Shown: positions 1-6,373, counted from the stretch's first letter. The stretch is DNA of 9,057 nucleotides from Actinomycetota bacterium (GCA_003157715.1 PMKK01000112.1:1-9057); one strand, 5' to 3'. Translations and numbers: made by a program. Notes: generated by a model from the letters alone, not told the origin.

Positions 1-1
1 G

Positions 2-49
2 GTGCAGGCCGCTTCGGTGGAGCCCACCGCGGCGCTGCGCTACGAGTGA
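2..49 (+). CDS. C-terminal tail of an upstream gene (partial)
   Basis: Fifteen codons are open from the left edge in frame 2 and end at a TGA (47-49). The encoded tail reads VQAASVEPTAALRYE. The codons have the G/C-rich third positions seen in the neighbouring genes, and the next gene's promoter begins about 80 bases further on, so this looks like the 3' end of a gene lying outside the window. The fragment is too short to assign a family, and a chance open frame is possible in such GC-rich DNA. Confidence 0.4.
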   Translation: MQAASVEPTAALRYE

Positions 50-127
50 CGGGTCCGTCACGCCCGAGGACCGCCAGACGGCAGTGACGAGATCCGAGTG
101 ACGCGCGACGCCTTTGCCCCACGGCCC

Positions 128-155
128 TTGCGCGGCCGCGGAAGCGGCTTAGTAT
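128..155 (+). promoter_or_regulatory. Probable sigma-70-type promoter of the secreted protein gene
   Basis: A -35-like TTGCGC (128-133) is followed after 16 bases by a -10-like TAGTAT (150-155). Transcription would start near 162, leaving a leader of about 58 bases before the ATG at 220. The upstream in-frame ATG at 154 lies inside the -10 box, which argues against it as the translation start. Seen by eye only. Confidence 0.5.
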
Positions 156-219
156 GGGACCGGCTGGGGTCGCCCAGGCTAAGGCGTCGGCGTGCCCGCC
201 GACTGATTGGGGAGGGTCC

Positions 220-1566
220 ATGAACCGTCGTGCGGTGTGCGGTCTCGTCGTGCTCGCGGCCGGCCTTGTGCTGGCGCCGGGCGCGCTGGCCGCGACCGGC
301 GCCAGGTACGTCGCTGCGCCGGTAGCCAAGCACGCGGCTGCGGCCGGGGTGGACTTTCAGCGGCTGGGCGCCGACCCCACATACTTCGCCATCAGCGGCC
401 ACGTGTTCGACTACGACGGCAACGGTGTGGCCGGAGCCGAGGTCGACTGGGGCTCGTGGAATGGTGACGACCACGTCTCCCGCGACTACGGCTTCGGGGG
501 CACCAACCTGCCCTTGCCCGGCTCGCCCGGCACCGACACCGCCGGCCACTTCTCGTTCGGCGCCGTGACATCGGCTGCGACCGCGGGCAGGGACGACCTG
601 ACCGCCTCGTATCCGCGGCCGCGGAGTGGCGCCGCGTCGACGCTGAAGCTTCTCGAGACCTGGAACAACGACTTCGCGGTCACGCCGACCTACGAGCTGC
701 AGCCCGGCGTTCTCGACGTGACCATCGCGGGACTCAGCGACGCGCTGGCCAACGGCGGGTCGCCCGAAGTCTGGGTGGCCGGCACGCCCGGGCTGGCCAG
801 GACCAGCATGACGCTGACGAACGCAAGGGGCAGCGCCTTCACCGCATCGGGTTTCAACGACGTGGTCGCCGGGTTCTACACACCCCAGGGCGACATGACG
901 GCCGAGACGCAGTGGCAGGGCTCGGACGTGAGCGTCACGCCCGGGACCACGGACACCACCGCGGTGGCTCTCGACTGGAGCCGGGCACACCACGCCTCTC
1001 TGGTCGGACCGCTCTGCCGGCACTCCGGAAAGCCTGGCGCGATCGTCGAGCTCGCGTTGAAGGGCTGGCCGTCAGGCGAGCACGCCGCGATTTCCTTCGA
1101 GGGCCCCTCGGGATCCTGGTACTATCCCGGCTCTGTCGTCCTCGGCGGCAATGGGATCGTCACGGAGTCGCTGCGGATCCCGACCGGGACCGCGCCCGAC
1201 CTGTACGCGATCCACGCCTACCGCGCCGATGACGTGAACGGTCTGCCCGACCTGTGGGCCTTCTACCAGGTCTGCACCTTCAAGTCATCGGCGAGCGCCA
1301 TCGGCCACGGCACGTCCATCCGGTTGAGCGGCAACGTGCCGGCGGGCGCCGGCTACTGCACCGTCTACTCGACGTGGCACAGGGTGTCCGGCCAGCCGCC
1401 GACGCTGGCCGCCAAGGGCTGGAGCAAGGTCGGCCGCTATCGCGTCGCGGCGGGCAAGTTCGTGACCGGCCTGCTGCACCCTGCGCGCACGACCTCGTAC
1501 GTGGCGAAGTACTCAGGGTATGACTTCCCGGCCTTCACGTCGGTCGTGAAGGTGCGGCTGAGGTGA
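220..1566 (+). CDS. Secreted protein with carboxypeptidase-regulatory-like and Ig-like domains
   Basis: This encodes a 448-residue exported protein of unknown function. I chose the ATG at 220 because GGGGAGGG (209-216) sits just upstream and a clean signal peptide follows: basic MNRR, a hydrophobic core to about residue 20, and an A-L-A cleavage site at 22-24. An earlier in-frame ATG at 154 lies inside a probable promoter and would put 22 non-hydrophobic residues ahead of the signal. Residues about 56-118 (ISGHVFDYDGNGVAGAEV through GHFSFGAV) have the look of a carboxypeptidase-regulatory or SpaA-like beta-sandwich, a fold that usually serves in adhesion or as a spacer. Residues about 365-448 resemble the Ig-like repeats common in actinobacterial surface proteins, with TSIRLSG, WSKVGRY and ARTTSYVAKYSG landmarks. 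The mature part has three cysteines (266, 352, 380). No catalytic motif or cell-wall anchor is visible, so it is probably released. The middle section is not recognised. Confidence 0.85.
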   Translation: MNRRAVCGLVVLAAGLVLAPGALAATGARYVAAPVAKHAAAAGVDFQRLGADPTYFAISGHVFDYDGNGVAGAEVDWGSWNGDDHVSRDYGFGGTNLPLPGSPGTDTAGHFSFGAVTSAATAGRDDLTASYPRPRSGAASTLKLLETWNNDFAVTPTYELQPGVLDVTIAGLSDALANGGSPEVWVAGTPGLARTSMTLTNARGSAFTASGFNDVVAGFYTPQGDMTAETQWQGSDVSVTPGTTDTTAVALDWSRAHHASLVGPLCRHSGKPGAIVELALKGWPSGEHAAISFEGPSGSWYYPGSVVLGGNGIVTESLRIPTGTAPDLYAIHAYRADDVNGLPDLWAFYQVCTFKSSASAIGHGTSIRLSGNVPAGAGYCTVYSTWHRVSGQPPTLAAKGWSKVGRYRVAAGKFVTGLLHPARTTSYVAKYSGYDFPAFTSVVKVRLR

Positions 1567-1578
1567 ACGCGCGGCTCT

Positions 1579-1602
1579 GACGGCGCAGGAGACGAAGCCG
1601 TC
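1579..1602. terminator. Weak hairpin between convergent genes
   Basis: The 50-base gap between two convergent genes contains GACGGC (1579-1584) and its complement GCCGTC (1597-1602), separated by 12 bases. No T-run follows on either strand. It may act as a bidirectional termination element for the secreted protein gene and the serpin, but the stem is short and could be chance. Confidence 0.3.
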
Positions 1603-1616
1603 CGGGCAAGCCGGCA

Positions 1617-2891
1617 TCAGCCGCGCGGATCCCTGATCAGCGCCATGAACAGCGGCGCCGAGGTGCTCTTGTCGGTGAGCAGCAGAAGGAACGGGCGGTC
1701 GGCGCGGATGGTGAGCGGCGCGTAGGGCGCGGAGCCCGCGGCGACGAGGGCGGCGGTCGCGGCGGCGGCTTCGACGCCCGTTTCGTTCACATCGAGCACG
1801 GCTTTGTGCACGACGCGCTGTATCCAGACCGGTCCCGCCGTGCTGCCCGGCGCGACGATGCCCCGCAGCTCGGCCTGCTCCGGCGAGAAGGCGGAGATCA
1901 TGCCCAGCGCCTCCAGCGCGGGCTTCAGGTCGGCAGAAGAGAAGGCGGTGTGCAAGCGGGGCAGCTTCAGCATCACCTGCGCGGGCCGGGCGCTGCGATA
2001 CAGGGAGTCCAGGCCGCTCCGCCGGAAGCCGGCAAGCAGCGACTCGGGCGTCTGGCCGGCCCGCGGAACGACCACCCAGGCGGTCACGGAGCCCTTCGTG
2101 GCGAGAGCCACGGCGTCGTAGGCCGGCGTCCGGGCCACGCGAGCGCTGAGCGGCCCGCTCATGGTCGGCACGTTCACCGTGGTGCCGTCGGCCAGGGTGA
2201 ACGCGGCGGGCTGCGTCTCGGCGGCCTCGAACGGCACGCTCCAGTCGGCCTTGACGTGCACGGTGTTCACGACCGTGAGGATCGTCTGGTCGGTGAAGTA
2301 GTCGGGCTGGACGATCTGCTTGATCAGGCCGGCGGTGCGCTGGTCGACCCAGTCGTTGATGGCCGCCGCCGCCTTCGTGTGGTCGGCCGGCAGCGCCTGC
2401 GTGCCGGCGGCGAAGAAGCCGCGAGCGGCGGCCAGGAAGGCCGGGCTGAACGCCACGCTGCGGCTCAGCCAGAGCGAGTCGGCGATCTCGACCGCGGGCT
2501 TGTCGCCGGCCTGCACTGAGGCGATGAGGTCGGCCCAGGCCTGGTCCGTGGCCGGCAGCGTCAGGCCGTCCAGGGCCAGCGCCCGGCGCATCTCCGCCGC
2601 CGTGCGCCCCGACGCGCCGTTCAGGATCAGCGAGAGCACGGCGTGGATCGACAGCGGCGAGATGACGACGTTGCCGCTGCTCTGACGGGCCTCGCCCGCC
2701 AGCAGCGCGAGCCCGAAGCGGTCGAGCGGCCCTGCCAGCAGGGCCGCTCGGGCCGTCGCCGCGGGGTCGCCGCGCGTGGGGTTGAGCGCGGTCGCCGTGG
2801 CGCGCGCCGCGGGACGCGTCGTCGCGATCACGCCGACCGCCACGGCGCAGACGGCGACGAGCAAGCTGGCGATGATGACGATGCGGCGCAC
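1617..2891 (-). CDS. Exported serpin (serine protease inhibitor)
   Basis: This encodes a 424-residue serpin, a suicide inhibitor that traps serine or cysteine proteases by inserting its cleaved reactive loop into a beta-sheet. The start is a GTG (2889-2891) preceded by GGGAGAGGGGAG. Residues 4-23 form a hydrophobic signal peptide or signal anchor, so the protein acts outside the membrane; there is no proper lipobox at Cys15. The family landmark NVVISPLSI is at 74-82, followed by the helix with LNGASGRTAAEM. The loop hinge reads ETGVEAAAATA from Glu370: Gly372 is P15, Glu374 is P13, Ala375-378 are P12-P9 and Thr379 is P8. The small residues are those needed for loop insertion, so it should be inhibitory rather than a non-inhibitory homologue. 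Val at P14, usually Thr or Ser, is a mild deviation. The C-terminal strand with RPFLLLLTD and SAPLFMALIRDP is intact. Length is normal for the family. It lies 91 bases downstream of a universal stress protein gene on the same strand and may share its transcript. Confidence 0.95.
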   Translation of the reverse strand: MRRIVIIASLLVAVCAVAVGVIATTRPAARATATALNPTRGDPAATARAALLAGPLDRFGLALLAGEARQSSGNVVISPLSIHAVLSLILNGASGRTAAEMRRALALDGLTLPATDQAWADLIASVQAGDKPAVEIADSLWLSRSVAFSPAFLAAARGFFAAGTQALPADHTKAAAAINDWVDQRTAGLIKQIVQPDYFTDQTILTVVNTVHVKADWSVPFEAAETQPAAFTLADGTTVNVPTMSGPLSARVARTPAYDAVALATKGSVTAWVVVPRAGQTPESLLAGFRRSGLDSLYRSARPAQVMLKLPRLHTAFSSADLKPALEALGMISAFSPEQAELRGIVAPGSTAGPVWIQRVVHKAVLDVNETGVEAAAATAALVAAGSAPYAPLTIRADRPFLLLLTDKSTSAPLFMALIRDPRG

Positions 2892-2942
2892 GATCTCCCC
2901 TCTCCCTTGCGGATGTGTCCTTGTGAAGGAGAGACGCCGCTG

Positions 2943-2966
2943 GGCGGCCGGTGGTTCGGCGGCCGG
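2943..2966. repeat. 9-bp direct repeat between the stress protein and serpin genes
   Basis: The 9-base unit GGCGGCCGG occurs at 2943-2951 and again at 2958-2966, a 15-base period. Each copy contains the self-complementary CGGCCG, so the two copies can pair as a 6-bp stem with a 9-base loop. It lies just past the stress protein stop codon and upstream of the serpin GTG, where it could weaken read-through. Chance is possible in DNA this GC-rich. Confidence 0.35.
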
Positions 2967-2982
2967 GTGGTCGCGGCAGGTT

Positions 2983-3399
2983 CTAGGCCGCCTGAGGCAC
3001 GACCAGCAGGGGCACGGTCGCCCGGTGCACGAGGTGATACGGGGTCGAGCCGAGCAGCAGGCCGGTCAGTTGCGATTCGCCGCGCGTGCCCACGGCGATG
3101 ATGTCGGCTCCGGTGCGCTCGGCCACCTTCAGCAGCGCCTCCGCCGGACGATCGTTCTCGAGGACCACCTCAGCCGGCACGCCGCGCCTGGCGGCCGCCT
3201 CCGCGGCCTCCGCCGTGATCTTCTTGCCCAGCGCGACGACGTTCTCGGGCGGCACGAGTGACGATGCCCCGATGCGCGGGGGGGCGTCGGCGTACGTGAT
3301 GATCACCTTGCCGTCTCGCCCAGCAAGGCCGAGCGCCTGATCGAGCGCCGCCTTGGCGCACTCCGAACCGTCGTATCCCACCACGATAGTCAAGCCCAT
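2983..3399 (-). CDS. Universal stress protein, UspA family
   Basis: This encodes a 138-residue single-domain universal stress protein, a cytoplasmic nucleotide-binding alpha/beta protein that normally dimerises and supports survival under stress. I chose the ATG at 3397-3399 because AAGGAG lies just upstream and the next residues, GLTIVVGYDGSECAKAAL, are the family's usual first strand and helix, with the conserved Asp at residue 10. A longer frame would add 24 arginine-rich residues without family character. The ATP-binding signature G-2X-G-9X-G-S/T is complete: Gly104, Gly107, Gly117 and Ser118 (GTRGESQLTGLLLGS), followed by HRATVPLLVVP. It should therefore belong to the ATP-binding UspFG-like class. 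The serpin gene follows after 91 bases on the same strand with no strong terminator between, so co-transcription is possible. The propeller gene is divergent. Confidence 0.95.
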   Translation of the reverse strand: MGLTIVVGYDGSECAKAALDQALGLAGRDGKVIITYADAPPRIGASSLVPPENVVALGKKITAEAAEAAARRGVPAEVVLENDRPAEALLKVAERTGADIIAVGTRGESQLTGLLLGSTPYHLVHRATVPLLVVPQAA

Positions 3400-3693
3400 C
3401 GTCTTCTCCTTGCGGTCACGCACAAGCCGGCGCCGGCGGCCGGATGCGCCGGGGTCCGGACTTCCCGCCACGACGGCCGGCCTGCTGCCGGCGGCCTCGC
3501 GTCGGCGAGGCCCTGCTCGCTAGCTGTTCCCGCGCGCCGCGGCCGGAAACCGCGTTTGGCGGGGACGCGCAGCGCGGCGCGCCGTGCTACCCTTACTGGT
3601 CGGGGAGGTCGTTCCGACACAGGGAGAGCTGGGCGGGCGCGTGGTCTTGCGGCAGCGCGCAGCCGACTGGTCGCCGACAAAGGGAGAGAGATC
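3400..3693. other. Divergent intergenic region with a strong hairpin
   Basis: This 294-base spacer must hold the promoters of the leftward stress protein gene and the rightward propeller gene. I see no convincing coding sequence: frames crossing it are arginine- and alanine-rich and lack ribosome binding sites. It contains a perfect 8-bp inverted repeat, GGCCTCGC (3493-3500) and GCGAGGCC (3505-3512), with a 4-base GTCG loop. A TACCCT (3588-3593) could be a -10 element for the propeller gene, but I find no matching -35 at normal spacing. I could not identify the stress protein promoter. Confidence 0.5.
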
Positions 3694-5271
3694 GTGACGC
3701 GCGTTTCTCAGGTCTTGCTCACCGTCGTCGCCCTGGCGGTCGTCGGCGGCGTCGGCGCGAGCGCCGCCCGTGGCGCGAGCAGCGGGTGGACGACTCATCG
3801 GGCGAGCTCGGGCGCCCCTCTGCTGTCGGTCGCTACGACCGATCCGTCCCACGCCTGGGCCGTCGGTCCCGGCGCGACTGTCGTGACTACCGCCGACGGC
3901 GGTGCGACGTGGGTCTCAGAGTCGGCGCCGACCACCGGCGATCTGTACGGCGTCACCTTCGCCGACGCCTCCGACGGCTGGGCCGTGGGCCCGGCCGGCA
4001 CCCTGATCGCCACCACCGACGGCGGCGCCACTTGGGCGTCGCAGAGCGTCCCGACCACGCAGACTCTGATCGGCGTCGCCAGCCGTGGCGACAGCGTCTG
4101 GGCAGTCGGCGCCGCGGGCACGATCGTGGCCACCACCGACGGCGGCGCGACCTGGCTCGCGCAGAGCTCTCCGAGCTCGCGAGACCTGTATTCGGTGGCC
4201 TTCGCCGACGCGGACCACGGCTGGGCCGTCGGTGACCACGGCACCATCCTTGCCACCACCGACGGCGGCGCGGTCTGGGCTGCCCAGACGTCACCCACCA
4301 CGGCCTATCTGAACGGCGTGGCGTGCCGGGGCGCGACGCGTTGCTGGGCGGTCGGCGAGGGCGGCGTCGTGCTCGCCACGAGCGACGGCGGGGCCGACTG
4401 GCTCGTGCGGCGCCCGGTCGGCGCCCATGCGCCCGACCTGTACACGGTCGACTTCGCCTCCCGAAGTCATGGCTGGGCGGTCGGCCTGGGTGGCCTGATC
4501 CTGGCGTCGACCGACTACGGCAGGACCTGGCGGGCGCAGCGTCTCTCGTCGAGCCGCAGCTTCACGTCGGTCGCCTTCGCCGATCTGCGCCACGGCTTCA
4601 TCGCCGATACCACCGGCGCCGTGCTGACCAGCTCGACGGGGGGCTGGGCCGACACACTGGCGCCGACCGTTACGGTCACCGGCGTCGCCGGCTGGCACGG
4701 GCGTGCCGTCCACGTCGCGGTGCGGGCCAGCGACGGGCAGGGTTCGGGCGTGGCGGCGGTACAGTACTCGCTCGATCACGGCCAGAGCTGGACGACGGGC
4801 GCCGCGTTTCGCGTCGCGGCGCCGGCCGATCACGCTAACGACGGCAGCCACGCGTTTCTGGCGCGCGCGACCGATAACGCCGGCAACGTCGCCACCCGCG
4901 CCTTCCACGTGCGCATCGATACGCGCCGCCCCGTAGCCAAGGCCCTCTGGGCGGCCGAGGCGGTCAGTGGCTGGCCGGCGGCCCTCTCTTGCGCCGTGAG
5001 CGACCCGCGCCCCGGCAGCCCGACCGCCACGGTCACCATCACCGTGAGGACGGCGTCGGGCCGGTCGGTGAGGACCCTCAGGTTCGCTTCACGGCCGGTG
5101 GGCAGAAGGCTGATCTGCCGGTTCCGCTGTACCCTGGCGCCCGGACACTACCGTTTCTTCGTGGCGGCGACCGACGCGGCCGGTAACCGGACCGCACGCC
5201 CGGCGAGCAACCGCCTCTTCGTGGCGGTGCGATTCGCCAGGGCGACGCGCCCAGGTCCGCGCCCGGCATAG
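3694..5271 (+). CDS. Secreted seven-bladed Ycf48-like beta-propeller with Ig-like domains
   Basis: This encodes a 525-residue exported protein. I chose the GTG at 3694 because AGGGAGAGAG (3681-3690) precedes it and a signal peptide follows (hydrophobic core 7-22, A-S-A at 22-24). Residues 43-318 are seven consecutive units of about 41 residues with the pattern L-x-x-V-x-F-A-D ... G-W-A-V-G ... G-T-I-x-A-T-T-D-G-G-A-T-W. This is the BNR/Ycf48 (HCF136) repeat, whose known members form seven-bladed propellers. The short seventh unit ends at TGGW, and the segment GWTTHRASSGAP (31-42) just before unit 1 resembles the unit ending, so it probably completes the last blade and closes the ring. Residues about 323-412 are an Ig-like domain (VQYSLDHGQSW, ATDNAGNVATR), and about 414-512 a second one (TITVRTASGRSVRTL, ATDAAGNRTA) with two cysteines (475, 479) plus Cys433. 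In cyanobacteria Ycf48 helps assemble photosystem II; no photosynthesis gene is present here, so only a protein- or glycan-binding role can be proposed. Confidence 0.9.
   Translation: MTRVSQVLLTVVALAVVGGVGASAARGASSGWTTHRASSGAPLLSVATTDPSHAWAVGPGATVVTTADGGATWVSESAPTTGDLYGVTFADASDGWAVGPAGTLIATTDGGATWASQSVPTTQTLIGVASRGDSVWAVGAAGTIVATTDGGATWLAQSSPSSRDLYSVAFADADHGWAVGDHGTILATTDGGAVWAAQTSPTTAYLNGVACRGATRCWAVGEGGVVLATSDGGADWLVRRPVGAHAPDLYTVDFASRSHGWAVGLGGLILASTDYGRTWRAQRLSSSRSFTSVAFADLRHGFIADTTGAVLTSSTGGWADTLAPTVTVTGVAGWHGRAVHVAVRASDGQGSGVAAVQYSLDHGQSWTTGAAFRVAAPADHANDGSHAFLARATDNAGNVATRAFHVRIDTRRPVAKALWAAEAVSGWPAALSCAVSDPRPGSPTATVTITVRTASGRSVRTLRFASRPVGRRLICRFRCTLAPGHYRFFVAATDAAGNRTARPASNRLFVAVRFARATRPGPRPA
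3820..4647 (+). repeat. Seven tandem propeller-blade repeats within the coding sequence
   Basis: Unit boundaries are 3820-3942, 3943-4065, 4066-4185, 4186-4308, 4309-4437, 4438-4560 and a shortened 4561-4647. Units are 123 bases long except the third (120) and fifth (129). Units 2, 3 and 4 share an exact 19-base block, GCCACCACCGACGGCGGCG, at 4009, 4129 and 4252. The other units carry degenerate versions. The DNA-level identity suggests the central blades arose by duplication more recently than the outer ones, or are kept alike by recombination. Confidence 0.85.
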
Positions 5272-5275
5272 GCGC

Positions 5276-5292
5276 CGGCGGCCCGGCCGCCG
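5276..5292 (+). terminator. Hairpin just after the propeller gene
   Basis: CGGCGGC (5276-5282) and GCCGCCG (5286-5292) form a perfect 7-bp stem with a 3-base loop, starting five bases after the propeller gene's TAG. No T-run follows, so it is at best a high-GC stem-type terminator. A second stem, GGCCCGG (5330-5336) with CCGGGCC (5344-5350), lies further on and may reinforce it. Confidence 0.4.
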
Positions 5293-5390
5293 CACGGCCG
5301 CGGCCGCGGGCGAGTCGCGATGCCGCGAAGGCCCGGACGATCGCCGGGCCCGGCACTCGCGAGCCCTCTGGACGCCAATGTCCAGGCGCA

Positions 5391-5396
5391 TACAAT
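5391..5396 (+). promoter_or_regulatory. Probable -10 element for the zinc ribbon gene
   Basis: TACAAT differs from the sigma-70 consensus TATAAT at one position and stands out in very GC-rich surroundings. Transcription would start near 5403, giving a leader of about 22 bases with AGGAG at 5411-5415 before the ATG at 5425. The -35 position (CTGGAC, 5368-5373, 17-base spacer) matches consensus poorly. Confidence 0.5.
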
Positions 5397-5424
5397 AGGC
5401 GCGTCGACTCAGGAGCTGGTGGCC

Positions 5425-5604
5425 ATGCCCGACTACGAGTTCGTCTGTCAGGAGTGCGGCCGCACGTTCAAGGGGCTGACGTCACATATCGGTGACGAGA
5501 TGTGTCCGGACTGCGGCGCCATCGACATCGAGCTTGTGCCGGCCCCCTCTCGCGAAGCGGCGCCAGCCGACGACCGGCGGGACGCGCGCGACACAGAGAT
5601 CTGA
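5425..5604 (+). CDS. FmdB-family zinc ribbon protein
   Basis: This encodes a 59-residue protein. The start at 5425 follows AGGAG (5411-5415), and MPDYEFVCQECGRTFKG is the standard opening of the FmdB (CxxC_CXXC_SSSS) family; a frame extending back to 5320 adds proline- and arginine-rich sequence unlike the family. Two CxxC knuckles, Cys8/Cys11 and Cys27/Cys30, should bind one zinc ion. Residues 38-59 are a charged, probably disordered tail. The family is named after a putative regulator of formamidase and amidase genes, but the molecular role of most members is unsettled, and no amidase or formamidase is visible here. The last base of the TGA is followed after 16 bases by a hairpin, and the gene has its own likely promoter, so it is probably transcribed alone. 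Confidence 0.9.
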   Translation: MPDYEFVCQECGRTFKGLTSHIGDEMCPDCGAIDIELVPAPSREAAPADDRRDARDTEI

Positions 5605-5620
5605 GCTCCACCGCGGGCCA

Positions 5621-5636
5621 CGCCGGCCTTGGGGCC
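5621..5636 (+). terminator. Hairpin after the zinc ribbon gene
   Basis: CCGGCC (5621-5626), a TTGG loop, and GGCCGG (5631-5636) form a perfect 6-bp stem 16 bases after the stop codon at 5604. No T-run follows. Position and stability suggest a terminator, although such stems are easy to find in this composition. Confidence 0.4.
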
Positions 5637-5715
5637 GGGCCGACAGGGCGGCGCGAGCACCTGGGCGACGCTTGCCGTGCCGGCCTTGTGCGCTCGCCAC
5701 TCGAGCCCCACGTCG

Positions 5716-5751
5716 TTGCGGCGGGGGGTCGCAAGGTACAGAATCGATCTG
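5716..5751 (+). promoter_or_regulatory. Candidate promoter and operator of the TetR-family gene
   Basis: TTGCGG (5716-5721) and CAGAAT (5739-5744) have a 17-base spacer and could be the -35 and -10 elements; transcription would start near 5751. Over the -10 lies an imperfect palindrome, CAGA (5739-5742) and TCTG (5748-5751) around an ATCGA core. TetR-family proteins commonly repress their own gene through such a site. Both calls are by eye and tentative. Confidence 0.35.
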
Positions 5752-5779
5752 CTCGGCGTCACCTGATGGGAGCGGCCCA

Positions 5780-6361
5780 ATGTCGGGCTTACGTGAACGC
5801 AAGAAAGCCAAGACGCATGCCGCCATCCAGGAGCACGCCCTGCGCCTGTTCCGCGAGCAGGGTTACGAGGCGACTACGGTCGAACAGATCGCGGCCGCAG
5901 CCGACGTCTCGCCGAGCACCTTCTTTCGCTACTTTCCAAGCAAGGAAGACGTCGTTCTGCACGACGCCTTCGACCCGCTCCTGTTCGCGTCCTTCGGCGA
6001 GCAGCCGGCCGAGCTGACGCCCATCCAGGCGCTGCGCGCCTCGATGTCCGAGGTCTTCGGCGCCCTGACGGCCGACGAGCTGGCGCTCGAGCGTCAGCGC
6101 GAGGAGCTGATCCTGTCGGTCCCCGAGCTGCGGGCGCGCATGCTCGATGACCTCACCGCCACGATCCGCGAGGTCGCTCAGGTCCTTGCTCGGCGGGTGG
6201 GGCGCTCGCCCGACGAGCTGCCGGTGCGCGCCTTCGCCGGCGCCGTGATCGGCGCCGGTATCGCGGTCTGGCTCACCTCCGCGCACGGCATCGGCACGGG
6301 CGACTACATCAAGCAGTTCGACGCCGCCATGGACTATCTCGACGCGGGCTTGCGCCTGTAG
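5780..6361 (+). CDS. TetR-family transcriptional regulator
   Basis: This encodes a 193-residue dimeric DNA-binding regulator, a normal length for the family. The ATG at 5780 has GGGAG at 5768-5772 and opens directly into the family's N-terminal helix (MSGLRERKKAKTHAAIQ). The helix-turn-helix domain covers about residues 10-57: ALRLFREQGYEATTVEQIA, then the turn and recognition helix AADVSPSTFFRYFPSKEDVV, with the diagnostic F-F-R-Y-F-P-S-K. Residues about 75-193 form the all-helical ligand-binding and dimerisation domain, which is variable and does not identify the ligand; its VPELRARMLDDL section is loosely like regulators of the MftR type, a weak impression. The methyltransferase gene starts 79 bases downstream on the same strand and could be co-transcribed. 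The regulator may control itself, the methyltransferase or distant genes. Confidence 0.95.
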   Translation: MSGLRERKKAKTHAAIQEHALRLFREQGYEATTVEQIAAAADVSPSTFFRYFPSKEDVVLHDAFDPLLFASFGEQPAELTPIQALRASMSEVFGALTADELALERQREELILSVPELRARMLDDLTATIREVAQVLARRVGRSPDELPVRAFAGAVIGAGIAVWLTSAHGIGTGDYIKQFDAAMDYLDAGLRL

Positions 6362-6373
6362 GCGAACGGAGAC

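Noticed and set aside
58..1023. Long reverse-strand open frame (321 residues) opposite the secreted protein gene
   Set aside because: Its product is rich in Arg, Gly, Val and His with no family character, it lacks a ribosome binding site and it lies entirely over a gene with a signal peptide and promoter. Long antisense frames are expected at this GC content.
1806..2519. Forward-strand open frame (237 residues) opposite the serpin
   Set aside because: It is a low-complexity Arg/Gly/His-rich shadow of the unmistakable serpin coding strand.
2831..2891. Serpin as a lipoprotein
   Set aside because: Cys15 lies in the hydrophobic core, but the preceding residue is Val rather than Gly, Ala or Ser, so there is no valid lipobox.
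3444..4235. Forward-strand open frame (263 residues) across the divergent spacer and the propeller start
   Set aside because: It is extremely Arg-rich, and from 3694 on it is just the propeller repeats read in the wrong frame.
3795..4301. Reverse-strand open frame with apparent internal repeats
   Set aside because: The repeats are the antisense image of the propeller blades, not an independent repeat protein.
3820..4647. Repeats considered as a CRISPR array or satellite DNA
   Set aside because: The period is about 123 bases, in frame with coding sequence, and encodes a known protein repeat.
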